NCBI GenBank assembly: GCA_036971475.1
Contig: JBAIZL010000001.1
Coordinates: 278,711,925-278,775,924, forward strand
Reading direction: 5' to 3'
DNA length: 64,000 bases
From: Prosapia bicincta
Taxonomy: Eukaryota; Arthropoda; Insecta; Hemiptera; Cercopidae
Shown here: positions 45,458-57,181 of the stretch, one piece after another
Layout of the letters: each line of letters begins with the position of its first letter
How positions within the stretch are numbered: the first letter of the stretch is position 1
Notes under the pieces: model-generated
Databases searched by the model: none
What the model was told of the DNA's origin: nothing
What the model saw: the letters and a program-made list of their open reading frames with translations, nothing else
Program-made: the position numbers and the translations under genes

Positions 45458-46777
45458 CTTTTTTTCTGTGGATTCTGGAATGCATTTACGCACTATCAAG
45501 TCTGCCCTGGCACTAAACCCTTCCTGTTTTCCGGCTCTTTGTAGATCTGACCAAGCTATCAATGTATAGCATTCTTCCACCCTTTACTAACCCCAGTGGT
45601 TTCTTTTTCTAAATGTGATCTTATTTGTTCTGGTCTCAGAACCTGACCTCGACCATCTTCCAGTTTCATTTTAGTTCGCAGTATTTTCTCGATGTATGCC
45701 GCTACCTCTATCCAGTTGGATGCACTATACAGCATCGTGCCCACAATGTTGTCCGGATCTATTGGCCCAACGTTGCTTTCCAGCGATGTTTTCTCCGATT
45801 GCCTCCTTCACATAAAGAATGTGTGGAAGAATGTGATCTCGGGTGATCTTTCGCAGGGTAGTTGGTTCTGTAGAGCTTTCAGGCCTTGTGCCATCCACTC
45901 TCGAAAGCCCATCTTCTTGTCTGGTTTCTTCTCTGTGTTTTTTCCCTGGGCCCTGTTGAACGGGACTCGAAGCTACTCTTTTTTTCCCTTCCCACATGTG
46001 TGGAGAACGAGCTTTTTGTGCCTCTTCTTCTTTTCGTAAAAATTCCGACCTCCCCCGTGATATCTTCAAGTAGCTCAAACCGTCTACTACATCTTCGAGC
46101 TCCATAATGCCAGATTTAATATCCATGCTGACTTTTTTTTGTCTGTCCTATAACAGTCTTCATTTTGCCTAGCACGTCTTGACAGTTTTTGAAGTGCTCT
46201 GCTTTCTCTCCTGTTTGCAGCTGTTTCTATTGAGAAGATAGCTTCTGAGAACCTTCTGCGATTGCTTTTCCTGGTATTCCAGCTCTTACACTTCCATTTT
46301 ACCTCCGGTGCATAACCAACGGAGAGGCATCACTTTTTTCTTGCCAATTTTTGGGTCGCTTCTTATCGCTTCAGGTTGCTCGGGACCTGAATATTAGGTG
46401 TCCTCTGAACCTTAGAGCTCCTAGAGGAAGGATCTCTTCCCTCTCCACTTGTCACGTTTTCGTCCAAGAGGACCAAGTGTTGAATCCCTGAGGTATGTTT
46501 CTTTCAGGGACTGGTTGACAACGACCCTTGCTCACTCCCGACTGTCGTCGGTACTGGGGATCCGACCCCCTGCACGTAAGTTTGGTTTTATTTACAACTT
46601 CCCTCCTTGCATTGTTTTCGGGGTTCCTTACCCTAGTACTGTATTCCCGAACAAAGAGCCCTCACAAGGTACCATCAACCGGATCAGCTGGACCAAGGTT
46701 TTTTTTAAAAGACTCCTCTATCCCTTCTCCCTCCCCATCATAAGATAAGTCCCCGGATTGGGACCGGCATAGCGGAG
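45458..46777 (-). mobile_element. ORF1-only LINE-like insertion, 1,320 bp
   Basis: The minus-strand element starts at 46777 (CTCCGCTATGCCGGTCCCAA) and ends at 45458 with CAGAAAAAAAG. A 13-bp TTAATAATAATAA lies on both sides (45445-45457 and 46778-46790). Frames at 45725-46126 (133 codons) and 45559-45744 (61 codons) give MDIKSGIMELEDVVDGL, FLRKEEEAQKARSP, KKRVASSPVQQGPGKKHREE and WIEVAAYIEKILRTKMK, a charged, low-complexity protein like the ORF1 of R1/Jockey-group LINEs. No RT is present. GC content and frame density exceed the surroundings. The flanking repeat is itself TAA-rich, so the duplication could be coincidental. Confidence 0.6.
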
Positions 46778-46790
46778 TTAATAATAATAA

Positions 46791-47486
46791 TTATTATTAT
46801 AGTATATTATTATTTTTATTAATATTACAACTATTATTAATAATAATACTTTTAACATTCAATGTTTAACCACTAATGGAGCAGTAATGATAAGTTTGTT
46901 TGCAATGTATATTTAACTAGGATATGTAAAAAGGAAAAATCGAGGACACCCCCAGTCAATAAGAACTATTAAGAAGTACTGTATATGTCAGTGTTTGAAT
47001 GCGCACTTGCGCGTATGGGATATTGTTTTTCAGAATGATTGCTACAATGTTACAATACACCTCCCGCGACGTTGCTCAAATTTTATCCTATTAAAACTAC
47101 CTTTCCAATTAATGTGTATATCAACGATGCTTTTGATATATAATTTTTAATTATATTGGGAACAACTTAAAATTTTGTATTGCTTCTTTAGTACAATTTA
47201 GTGCAGACAATGTGCGTTTATTAAGTGAATAACCTTTCAGTGTACGATTGTATTGAAATTTATATATCATAAATCTAATCAAAGTAAAAAAAAAAAAAAA
47301 AAAAAAACAGAATGGAATAAGCGTTCCGAGTGTTGAACCAACTGAAAAGTGTAGAAAATTCACATATGTTATCAAAGACGTTCGCATAGGTAACGAATTG
47401 TAAATTGTTTACATAGGTAATCAGACAACATAATCGGTTGGAATTAAAAGGAGTGAAACTAGAGAAGTTTGTTTAGAACACGAGGG
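46791..47486. other. AT-rich DNA, nothing recognised
   Basis: A 22-bp poly(A) run lies at about 47286-47307. No terminal repeats or family-like frames. Confidence 0.5.
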
Positions 47487-48237
47487 CAGTGGCGGCTCCT
47501 GCCCAATTACATTGGTAGGGCTCATGACAAGGGGTCTCCCCAGATTTACGAGGTGCGGAGACAATTTTGAAATTTGATACCCATTTAACTCGTTTTACAT
47601 TCTAAGCACCTACACTACTTTTATTAAGTTATACTTATTGATTAATATATTAACATTGCTATAACTAATAGACTTATTACGATGTGATTTACGAAATGTT
47701 GCTAGGTTGGGTAGTTAAGTGATTGCCTATGCTAAAGCGTCGAGTACTCAACGAGTAGTGCGAATCAAGTTTTAGTTTAAAAAGTATATTAGGCCACTGT
47801 GTATGCGCATCAAAGGATCTATAAATGGAAACATTGTGAGAACATTACAAATAAGCCTACAATGCTGCTTCCTAAATCATATAGATTTGTAGTAGCAGCA
47901 CTGATTAGTCATTTCTCAGCACATGCGCATGACTACGGGACTCCATCCCAGGCCACCCGTAACACGCGCATTGAGTGACGTCACCGCACGGTTTTGGCTG
48001 TTTCAGCTTATTCCACGCACACTCAATGCACTAGTCTGGGGCCCTCTACTGTGAGTCCCGCGCGGAGCTTGCGGCCAATTTCGGCCAAAAATTGCTAAAT
48101 ATTTTATGGTTTTAACATTGCTTAAATAATTCTAAGTTCTTATTAACCTAATTTAAGACAAATTAATATTAATTAAAAATTAATTTTTGTAATTGGGAGG
48201 GCTGCGCCCCAGAGCCGTTTTGTACAAACCGCCACTG
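47487..48237. mobile_element. hAT MITE with perfect 8-bp target duplication, 751 bp
   Basis: The ends CAGTGGCGGCTC and AAACCGCCACTG are inverted repeats. CACGAGGG occurs exactly at 47479-47486 and 48238-48245. An 8-bp duplication and CAGTGGCGG ends fit hAT. No transposase. Perfect flanks suggest recent insertion. Confidence 0.9.
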
Positions 48238-48245
48238 CACGAGGG

Positions 48246-48704
48246 TTATATAATTTAATCGATAAAGGACCAAAAAGTTAAAATTTTAAAATAGTTTTCT
48301 GTATTTACTAATTAAATTAAATTCAAAAGAACTTAAACTATGTTATTTTTCTACTTATTGTAGGATCGCTGAGTTCTTCAAAGTAATTTTTGTTACATTT
48401 ACCTAACCTTGTTAATACAACTTGACGCACTTCGGGATGTCCTCAGCTGCTAGATTGTGGCCTAGATTATGCCGAATAATAATTAAATCATAAAGCTTAA
48501 ATTTGAGGGAAAAAATGATTTCGTGCTAATATAAATGTAAGTTATTGTTCAATACACTTTTTACAATGTAGTTTTATAGTTTTACGCCTGTAGTTTATTT
48601 TTAATTGAATTATAGCGACCTAAATTTAAACAGACACAAATTAGATTTAAGTCTTTCAGTTTTGAATCAAACGGATATCCTCTTCAGAAACTTTATTAAT
48701 AATG

Positions 48705-48741
<37 letters not shown>

Positions 48742-49278
48742 GCTAAATATACAATATACTACATATATAATATATGATAAATATAATACAATAAATTATT
48801 CACAAATTAAATTATAATATTTAAACAAATTATAAATTCAAGCATTCAAAACAACAATATAAATCATAAACAACACCCGTCAATCTTAGAATAGAACCAA
48901 AGGTCACAATAGGCTACAGGAAATTTATTTGTAACATCGAAATTGGTAAAAATCTTTAGATTGAATTTTTGACATTATGTTTTTGTGATTTGTGTGAACA
49001 TGTATGTATCTATTCTTTAATGTATAAAATTATAAATATTTTTTTCTCCTGAAGAGGATTTCAATTTAGAATGGGAAAGTAGAACAATGTTTTAAAACTA
49101 GCTAAAGGTAGGTGGAATTTTTGGTCTATTACTTTCATCTCATTCCATTTCCATTCGGGCGGTTGGAAATATTTACGACTAAACAAATGTCCTGAACTGC
49201 AGCTGATCCGCTATCTGAGATCTCTGCATCCAATGGTCCTCGATAGTTTGACCTTTTCTTGGACTATAAGTCGTTATA
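48246..49278. other. AT-rich DNA with TA microsatellite
   Basis: (TA)n at about 48708-48740. CTGAAGAGGAT-type motifs at about 48683 (minus) and 49048 (plus, then GGGAAAG) may be decayed members of the hammerhead-like group; too degraded to call. Confidence 0.4.
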
Positions 49279-50185
49279 CAGTAAACTCCCTATATTCCGG
49301 CCACTCCAGTAGTCCGGCGTTTTCTTCAAGCAAGGAAAATGTAAGCATAATCAATATGTAAACATGACTTGTATATATTTCACTTCATGCCGACGTCAGT
49401 GACCTTCAGCCCACCCAGTTCTAGTTGTGCATCTTGTGATAACAGCGGCACTCCAGAATTTCGTTAATGGGGGGCCAAGAACACAACAACCGGGGAGGGG
49501 GCATCAACTCAGTTGTAAAGTTACCCCAAATCAAGCAAGTTATTTCAAGTTTTACTTAAGGGTGCAAACTCAAAAGCTTTATATTTTTAAATAGTATTCC
49601 TGAAGCTTTTATTATTGATGCATTATATATTATTAACATTTTAATTTGCTAATTTTCTATGTTTCTAATTTGTCAGGGATAAATAAAACTAAAAAATGTA
49701 TTATTAACACCTATTTATTGGTATATCTTGGTAGTGAAGCTTATATACGGAGCATGCGCACTATACCTTTTCCAATGATGGATGACATTCGTAATCTTTT
49801 CCCCCTTGGACCTCCTACTTTAGTGCGCCACTGTCATGATATAGAAACGATTTCAAGCCGTATATTGTTCCAGTAACTATGTACAGTGACTGCTACTCAA
49901 GTGCAAGTGAACAATGTCTTTGCAGTGTAAACGGAAACATATTTAATTTCTGTTTCTACCGTAAAGACAAGGTAACCTTTTGTCAGACCCGTTACTGTTG
50001 TTCTCGTTTTACCATTTCAAGAAAACTACAGAAAATCTTATTCTTCTATTCTCTATTTTTGGGTAATAAACATAAATATTGTACAATGTACATTGTGTTT
50101 TAATTAGAACCTCCAGAAATCCGGAGTTTCCAGTAATCCGGCATTAACCCAGCCCCATATCTCTAAGATTAGTGAGAGTTTACTT
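49279..50185. mobile_element. Tigger/pogo-type element, 907 bp, no intact transposase
   Basis: CAGTAAACTCCCTATATTCC and its diverged inverse (GTGAGAGTTTACTT) flank the unit, with TA at 49277-78 and 50186-87. Both ends carry CCGGC-type text (GTAGTCCGGCGTTTTC; GTAATCCGGCATTAACCC), usual for Tigger/Jerky elements. Frames at 49646-49876 and 49879-50103 are not recognisable as transposase. Confidence 0.75.
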
Positions 50186-50506
50186 TAGTATGTTTCTCTC
50201 CTGGTTACACGGTGCAGATATTTTAATTATGATCGTATCGAATTTGTCATAAACTCATGTTCTTTCTTAGTTTACAATTCGTCTTGCTTCCCATAAAACC
50301 CTCCATTTTCTCCTATACATTTCATTTTAAAGCTTCTATGATTTTGATGTTTTGAAGTCCAAGATCCACACCGTATAGTAGTACGGAGGAAATATAACAA
50401 AGAAACTTTCCTACTTTCAGATTTAAATTAACCCCGCTTTGGTCTATTGTTGGACGTAACAATGTTTTTTTTAAAGTATAAAGCATATAATAATATACTT
50501 TGCAAA

Positions 50507-52034
50507 TCTATATCTATAAAAATTAATGTTTGTGAGTATGTACGTATGCATTTTTTGTATATAATAGACACCTAAACCGTTGAACAGAAGTTTGTTGAAA
50601 TTTGGAGGGTTTGTTTTACCGTATTCCCAGAATGGTTCCTGTGAAGTTTGGTGTAGATCTATCATCAGGGATCCGCCCTAGAGGCTTAGGGTGGTTCAAA
50701 AACTGATCTTTGTATGTGAGTATGTATGTATCTTATGGATGCCTAAACATGAACCGAAGTTAATGAAACTGGGAGAGATTTTTTTAAACATATTGCCAGG
50801 ACGGTTCATGTGAAGTTTAGTTCAGATCCATCTACAGGGCTCCGCCTCAGAGGCTTAGGATGGTCCAAAATCTGATGTATGTATCTTATGGACGCCTACA
50901 CCGCTGAACAGAAGTTTATGAAATTAAGAGAGATTGATTAACATATTTTCAGGATGGTTTTTATGTAGTTTGGTGTAGATGTATCTACAGGGCTCCGTCA
51001 TAGAGGTTCAGGATGGTTCAAAAAGCGATGTATGTATGTAAGTGTGTCTGTAATAACTTATGAACGCTTAAACCGCTGAACAGAAGGTAATGAAATTAAG
51101 AGGAATCGTTTAACATATTCCCAGGATTGTTCGTGTTAAGTTTGGTATAGATCCATCCACAGCGCTTCGCCCCAGATGCCTGGAATGGTGTAAAAACCGT
51201 TACATATATGTATGTGTGTTATATGTATCTTATGAACGCCTAAGCCGCTGAACAGTAGTTAATGAAATTCAAAGGAATTGTTTAACATATTCCCAGGATG
51301 GCTCGTGTGAGGTTTGGTGTGGATCCGTCCACTCGGCTCCACCCCAGAGGCTTAGGTTGGTTCAGTGTACAGCCTTCCATAAGTCTAATGTTAAAATGTA
51401 TATCTATACTAGCGTTACTAAAATTAATTTTAAAAAAATATAAACATTATGTAAGAATAAAAATAAATTATTAATCATTTTAAACGGTTTATAATTGCTA
51501 AATTATACTACGGTTTTTAATTGCAACAATTATTGCTATCACACTTATTGATATTAAAAGTAGGAGCGCCGATAATATTCTTGCAAAAAGTTGAATCTAC
51601 CAAAGCTGTGCAACGGTACCAGAATTACCACACAAAAAAACTGACACCCAACTTGATCCGGGCAGAAATCAGAGGTGACAAGTTCAAAGGAGAGATGGTC
51701 TTAAATTCATGAATACCGATGATTTTATCACATCTACCTATTGATTTCAAAAGACTACAATTTCCTTTGCGACCATAAACAAGGCTCAAGAAGAATCATT
51801 GACCACTGGTGGATTAAATTTGGAACATTCTAGCTCTTACCACGGATGTTGTGTTCTCACGTGTTGGGACACCTAAAATTTATATGTTTATACGCCTAAT
51901 GTAATTAAGAAAAACATTGTCTATCCTCTAGCACTGCAGTAAATGAAATATAATTATTTAGATGTTTGATTATGTTTTTCTTATTGCAAAAAGTATGATT
52001 TTGGGCGTAGCAACGTGCGTCGGGTAATGCTAGT
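50507..52034 (+). mobile_element. Helitron, 1.53 kb, internally deleted, with helicase C-terminus
   Basis: 5' TCTATATCTATAAAAATTAA follows A; the 3' end GGGTAATGCTAGT (CTAGT at 52030-52034) precedes T. These match the TC...CTRRT ends and A/T insertion of Helitrons. A tandem array (50515-51365) follows the 5' end. 51538-51945 then encodes VGAPIIFLQKVESTKAV-like, TPNLIRAEIRGDKFKGE, LPIDFKRLQFPL-like and GTPKIYMFIRLM-like text, the C-terminal Pif1 helicase of RepHel, with stops. Rep and the front of the helicase are deleted. Confidence 0.8.
50515..51365 (+). repeat. Tandem repeat in the Helitron, five ~155-172-bp units
   Basis: Each unit has CTTATGGACGCCTAAACC, GAACAGAAGTTAATGAAAT, CATATTCCCAGGATGGTT, GTGTAGATCCATCCACAG and CCCAGAGGCTTAGGATGG-like blocks. 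The GAAG anchor falls at 50587, 50756, 50911, 51083 and (as GTAG) 51255. Confidence 0.85.
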
Positions 52035-52869
52035 TGTAATATAAAAACGAAATTTACTTAGATTTGTTATTGTATCCAATAAAATAACTGGTTCAGTTTT
52101 ACTTTATCTAAAAAACAAAAACTGAATTAAAAGTAACTTCATTGATCAATACATTTCTTAAAATGTTAGGCGACATAAAGTACAACCAAATGTATATGTA
52201 CTTAATTTTATGAATACTCGATGATACATTTAGCAACCATAGTATGATTCGTCCCCAATCTATATTAACAGACAGTAATGAACTATTGAAAGGTTAAAAT
52301 AAAAATTAACTTCATGATGCATTTAAACCAATGCTAACTTGGTTAATCGCAGTAAATATCTCCATAAAACACAGTATCTAATTAGATCAGCTGAGCATTA
52401 TACGGTTGCCATGGTTACGTAACTGGTGTAAGAAGAAGAAAGTGAATACGGCCACCTGGTGTCTGCGGTAGAGGTCAACCTGAATACCGCCTTTGTTGTC
52501 AGACTTTTCACTCCAGTATTTAAAAAAAAATGTATTTAAAGGTTAAGGATTGTGTTCTATTCGATTTTTCAATTGTTTAAAATATATCTTTGATAAAGGT
52601 TTTAAACAGATGAAATAGTTAATCTTATTTTTTAAACTTAAAAATCCTAATGCTGTAACATAATATATTGTTATTAACTAAGTGAAATATTGTTTTGAAT
52701 ATAAAGAAATCCTAATCCCATACTAAGAAATGATAATAATAATGTTAAATTACAGAAAAAATATACTCAAAGAAGTCAATAGCTTCAAGTGTCTACAAAT
52801 AATTTTAACAAATACATTTACTGACAGAATCAAGTCATTATAGCAGAACTAAAAAGTTTAAAAGCAGGT
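52035..52869. other. AT-rich DNA, nothing recognised
   Basis: No transposon ends. A more GC-rich patch at 52400-52500 (ACGGTTGCCATGGTTACG) is unexplained. Confidence 0.45.
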
Positions 52870-53410
52870 TATTAAATTTCTCCTATTAGCTCACACTCTT
52901 CTGATAAATATCTTGTACAAATTTTCAATTATTAATAAAATAGTTTTTATTCATCCAATCAAGTTTAAACGCATTTGCTTAAAACTTATAGTAGAAGACA
53001 ATTGATGTTAACAAATAGTTTGTTTTAAATATTTATTCAATTATTAAATTATAAAAATTTAGGGGTCTATCTGGATTTGAACTGTGAATCTTCATTTTCA
53101 AAGTCTAGCACACTTTGGCAATGCGCCAACTTTCCAATACCAAGAAATGAATATCTCAAAGACGTATATGAATTTTTCTTTTTCTCTCATCTGGTTGTCG
53201 TTGAAACCTCCATTGTACAAACTTAAACTGTTGCCATGGTTACCACAAAATATCATAAATAGGGCTGTAACGTTAAACATGAATGAAACGAATAAAATAA
53301 ACAAACAGGAAATAAGCAAACTGGCAATGATACAATTTTTTCTTTCTTGACCTCAGTAGGAATTTACTTGAATATTTTTTTATATTAGCCTACTTGTTTT
53401 TTATCAACGC
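52870..53410 (-). repeat. Dispersed repeat family R, longest copy, with tRNA-like region on minus strand
   Basis: Reading the minus strand, GGCGCATTGCCAAAGTGTGC, CTAGACTTTGAAAATGAAG and CACAGTTCAAATCC resemble a tRNA body with a box B-like GTTCAAATCC. The rest shares long blocks with 28540-28925, 38565-39465, 56805-57010 (+) and 55910-56250 (inverted). I read this as a tRNA-derived SINE or SINE-containing composite; the box A match is weak. Confidence 0.6.
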
Positions 53411-53419
53411 TTATTAGGA

Positions 53420-55090
53420 TAAACGTATAAAACAAATGGAAACACCATGACCATCGTTAAAGTGCATGGAGGTACATAATATATAAGATAATGAGAACTT
53501 AATAAACGAAGGTAAAATTATTTTATTTGTCAATGAAATATGGCAGCAAAAATATTTACTACGAAACTTAATAAAATATGTCAGTTCGCATTACATTTGT
53601 GATAAATGTCAATAAATGATATCACTTTAGAAGAAGAAAAATTATAAAGAATTTTTTAATATGAAGAAATTATCACAATTAAATATTGCGAGCCCAAAAA
53701 TGAAAATAGAATATTTTTAGAATTAAGTTACTAGTAAATACTGAAGAATATTTTTCCTGCTTTTGTTAAAAAATGTTGTTATCTCATATTAGAGGAGCCA
53801 CAAAGGGTTTGGTTTGTAACCTACAGACAGAAAAAGTATAATAGTATTTTTGTAATCTTGTACCTTGCTTTTTAAACTGGAATATGTTTAAACTAAATTA
53901 AATTCATTATTTTTTTTCAATATTTTTCTAATTTTACAAGATAGATGAAAAATGGATTTCATTAAACAAATTTTGCTTCAGGTTTTGAATAATTTCCCAG
54001 CTCTTCTGAATGCTAATATCCCTACGGAGAGTATTCTGGCAGTGTTACTTCTCACGGACCTTAACTCACTCTGCTTTCTCGCTTACCTCCGGCTAACTCC
54101 TTTACTCACCTCACCTCGTTGACCTCTTCTCGTCCGTAAAAAGTAATGGTCTATTCCTTGACTCCAAACCTGTATCTCAAGGAATACACCTCTCAGGGGA
54201 ACCAACCCCTGAATTTGTTACAAACACCAATACGTCTCTTATACGTCTTTTAGGCTCCTTTCGGGGGAGTGGAATCTTTGAGAGACACTTTTGACTTAAA
54301 GACCACAATTGGATAACCAGTGAATTTATTCTATCTTAAATGAAAAACAAAGCTAATTGGAAAATATAAATTTTCTATTTGTTATTTGAATTTATTATTT
54401 ACTAGTTTATGTACTTTTACAGGATTTTGCATCCCAAATATCTTTATTCTCCCGTGTCACATCGAAACACTATTTACTGTTGTATCACAACATTTTTGCT
54501 CTTTAATGTCGCGTTAAGTTAAAACACGACTGCTCGTTATGGTGGTTGGGACGTTTCGGCTTCTCGTTACTTCGACGGAAGGACGCTTCCTCCTACAAAA
54601 AATCAAACTCTGTTCATCACACTTGCGTATTAGATTTTCCACCAATGGAAACTTCGTTGTCATAGTAACCGTCTGTTATTTTTTAATCTTGACCCCATTC
54701 TGCTTGTATTTGCTTAACTTATTTCTTCTCGATTTTTATGAAAGTCTTTTCTTTAATCCAATGTCTAAATTTAATTTTTTAACTTTCGCCTTTATAATTT
54801 ACTTGTCTATATTTCTTCCTATTTATTTAATATACTTTTTTTCACATATAACATTACGACGGCAGCGCTGCTTACTTAGCGTGGCAAGATTTTATAAACA
54901 ATCTCTCCCCGCGTTTTTTTAATCCATTCAAATATAATTTTATTATTAACGTAGATTCTAGACCATGCAGTTTTAGATTATGATTAATTTTAGTACATAT
55001 TAAGAATTGCAATTTTCTCTAGCTAGGCCTAAGTTACTCTCCTTACATCTCTTTTTCTTATAATAAATATTCTGTATTAATTTTTGTTAA
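53420..55090. other. AT-rich, partly CT-rich DNA, no gene recognised
   Basis: 53980-54330 and 54480-54930 are pyrimidine-rich on the plus strand. The 127-codon frame at 54539-54922 is hydrophobic and low in complexity (LLNLFLLDFYESLFF), as T-rich DNA would give by chance. ACTAGTTTATGT in a similar CT-rich setting also occurs near 10130, which hints at a shared repeat tail. Confidence 0.45.
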
Positions 55091-55099
55091 CATTTATGT

Positions 55100-55600
55100 A
55101 ACAATAGGCATTTCGGCCTGGTTCAATAAACTAAACAATTACCGTTTTTTTGACCCGAGTCATTTAGGCTAGACACTTTCGGGTTATAGTTTGGTTTAAT
55201 ATATCTTACGAATTACAATTTGTTCTTTCTATGTCTAAATTAATCTGTCTCCTATTTCTTAATCTATTATTTATTATTATGTCGTTTATTTATTCCAAAT
55301 ATAATTAACATTAGGCACTTTGGCCTGATTTCTTAAATTACACTTTTACCGTTCAATTTACACCGGTCGATTAGACTTTGGCCAATTTAGGGTTATTTTT
55401 GTTTATAATATATTTTAACACTCACAGTTTGTCTAATTTAGTGCTAAGTAAATCTGTTTACATTTATTTTTCCTATATTTACTATTTTTTCTATCATTGA
55501 TTTAAAATAATTTTAATATTAAACACTTTGGCCTGGTTACATATTCTATATTATTACCATATTTCTTGCATTGGTCATTTTGGCCGTTTCATACTGTCTA
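55100..55600 (+). repeat. Tandem repeat, about three ~209-bp units
   Basis: AGGCATTTCGGCCTGGTT (about 55106), TTAGGCACTTTGGCCTG (about 55310) and TAAACACTTTGGCCTGGTT (about 55519) are evenly spaced. Each is followed by a TTACCGTTT- or TTACCATAT-like block and a TTGGCC/TAGGCT block. Confidence 0.65.
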
Positions 55601-55909
55601 ATATCGATATTTTACTTCCTATAGAAACTATAAATGTACTGTATAGGGACAATTAATGTAATAATATATTACTACACGAATTAGTCTTAAAAGTCTACAA
55701 ATCACTTGTAGTACATTTTCCAGGTCCAGCGTGTACACCTGAAATTCAGACTTTTAAATCAATCAACTGGTCTAAGGACAGAATATTAACAGTTTCTTTT
55801 AAAGAAGAATAAAAATGGTTATGCAAAAATGGCTCAGTAAATATTTTCTGAAAATGAGAAAAATCATTAAAAAAATCAGCAATAGAGACATTTTACAATT
55901 CGCATATAT

Positions 55910-56250
55910 AACGAGTAATATAAACAAAAATTGAAGTCAATCCCTACTTAGGTCAATAAAGAAAAATTTTACTTTAGTTACTTTTTATTAAATAATTACT
56001 ATTAAAATAAATATGTATATACATAAAATAAATTGACTATATAAAGTGGCAAAATTAAAAAAAAAAATTATTTAAATTTAATTATAAAATAATATTTGAA
56101 GAAACTGTAATAACACCAAGTGTCATCCACTACAATTTTAAAAATATGTATTGCAACTTGAATGGATGGATAAAATGTATTTTAATAACGATTGAAAACT
56201 TGAACCCCATATAATATATACAGGGAGAGTTTAAACTAATAGGCTTAGTA
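55910..56250 (-). repeat. Dispersed repeat family R, inverted copy
   Basis: On the minus strand ATCCATCCATTCAAG, GTGGATGACACTTGGTG, TTGACCTAAGTAGGGATTGA and TTTGTTTATATTACTCGTT parallel the plus-strand copies. Confidence 0.6.
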
Positions 56251-56804
56251 GGAATTGAATAATCTAACACTCAATTAAATATATCTCAACACTGACGAAG
56301 AATACCGAATGCTTCCGAATATCTTCGGAAGTACTCAGATTTGTTGCAATAACTTTCTTTACAATTTTATTACGTAAATAATTTCAGCGCACCGCTCCGA
56401 AACCGTCGAGGACAAGTTATAATAATTGCCTCATTTAACAACACGACCATCGTAACAGGTTAGGTTGCCGCATGACACGCACGATGTTAACGGTCCGTTA
56501 ACCCGCCGCAGTCTATGATTAACCAAAGCTTTCCAGCAAAGTGTTAAACTGCATTGGCCGGTAATTTAATTTATCAGTACGCAATCAATGTAATTGTACG
56601 GTCGCATTGTTTGCAGAAATAGGTGTGGCGAGGCATTGTTGCATAAATAGCTTCTAGGAAGTTGTAAATCATATGTGTTGCAGTCAACATAGGTCTGGGA
56701 ATTTAAAAGTGTAACTGAACTGCTGTGTAATTCTTGACTTCCGCCATAACGCGATTGATACACATCCGTAACAGGACTGAAAACTACAACCATATTTTTC
56801 AATT
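56251..56804. other. Mixed-composition DNA, nothing recognised
   Basis: A moderately GC-rich patch (56380-56560) holds no frame or repeat that I recognise. The 78-codon minus frame 56566-56802 is unrecognised. Confidence 0.4.
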
Positions 56805-57010
56805 CCTACTATTAGTTTTCAATCTCCCATATAGGGCTAAATTATATACCTTGTTAAAAGTTTCAGTCGTTAATAAAATACTTCTTATCCAACCACTCCA
56901 GTTCAAATAATTTTTTAATAGTTGTAGTTGATGACACTTGATGTTATTACAGTTTCTTTTCAAATAATAATTCATTAATTAAATTTAATGAATTAATTTT
57001 ATATGAGAGA
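56805..57010 (+). repeat. Dispersed repeat family R, partial copy
   Basis: TCCTACTATTAGTTTTCAAT, TCAGTCGTTAATAAAATAC and TTGATGACACTTGATGTTAT match the left half of the family. Confidence 0.6.
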
Positions 57011-57181
57011 AAAACTTTTCACAAAAGGGGCATGGTATGCAATATAGTTGTTTCGTCCCATTTAGCTTAAAATAAGTTATAACGTATGACTTATTAAACC
57101 AGGTGATTTTATGTTATAGATTACATCTAAAACAGCTAGTTTAACGCATTGGTTATGTTACTTTATTTCTAATAATTGTAA

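Noticed and set aside
45625..46107. Plus-strand frames of 73-115 codons
   Set aside because: Shadows of the minus-strand ORF1-like text of the LINE-like insertion.
54539..54922. 127-codon hydrophobic frame resembling a membrane protein
   Set aside because: T-rich plus strand gives Phe/Leu/Ile runs by composition; no family, no gene context, no splice partners.
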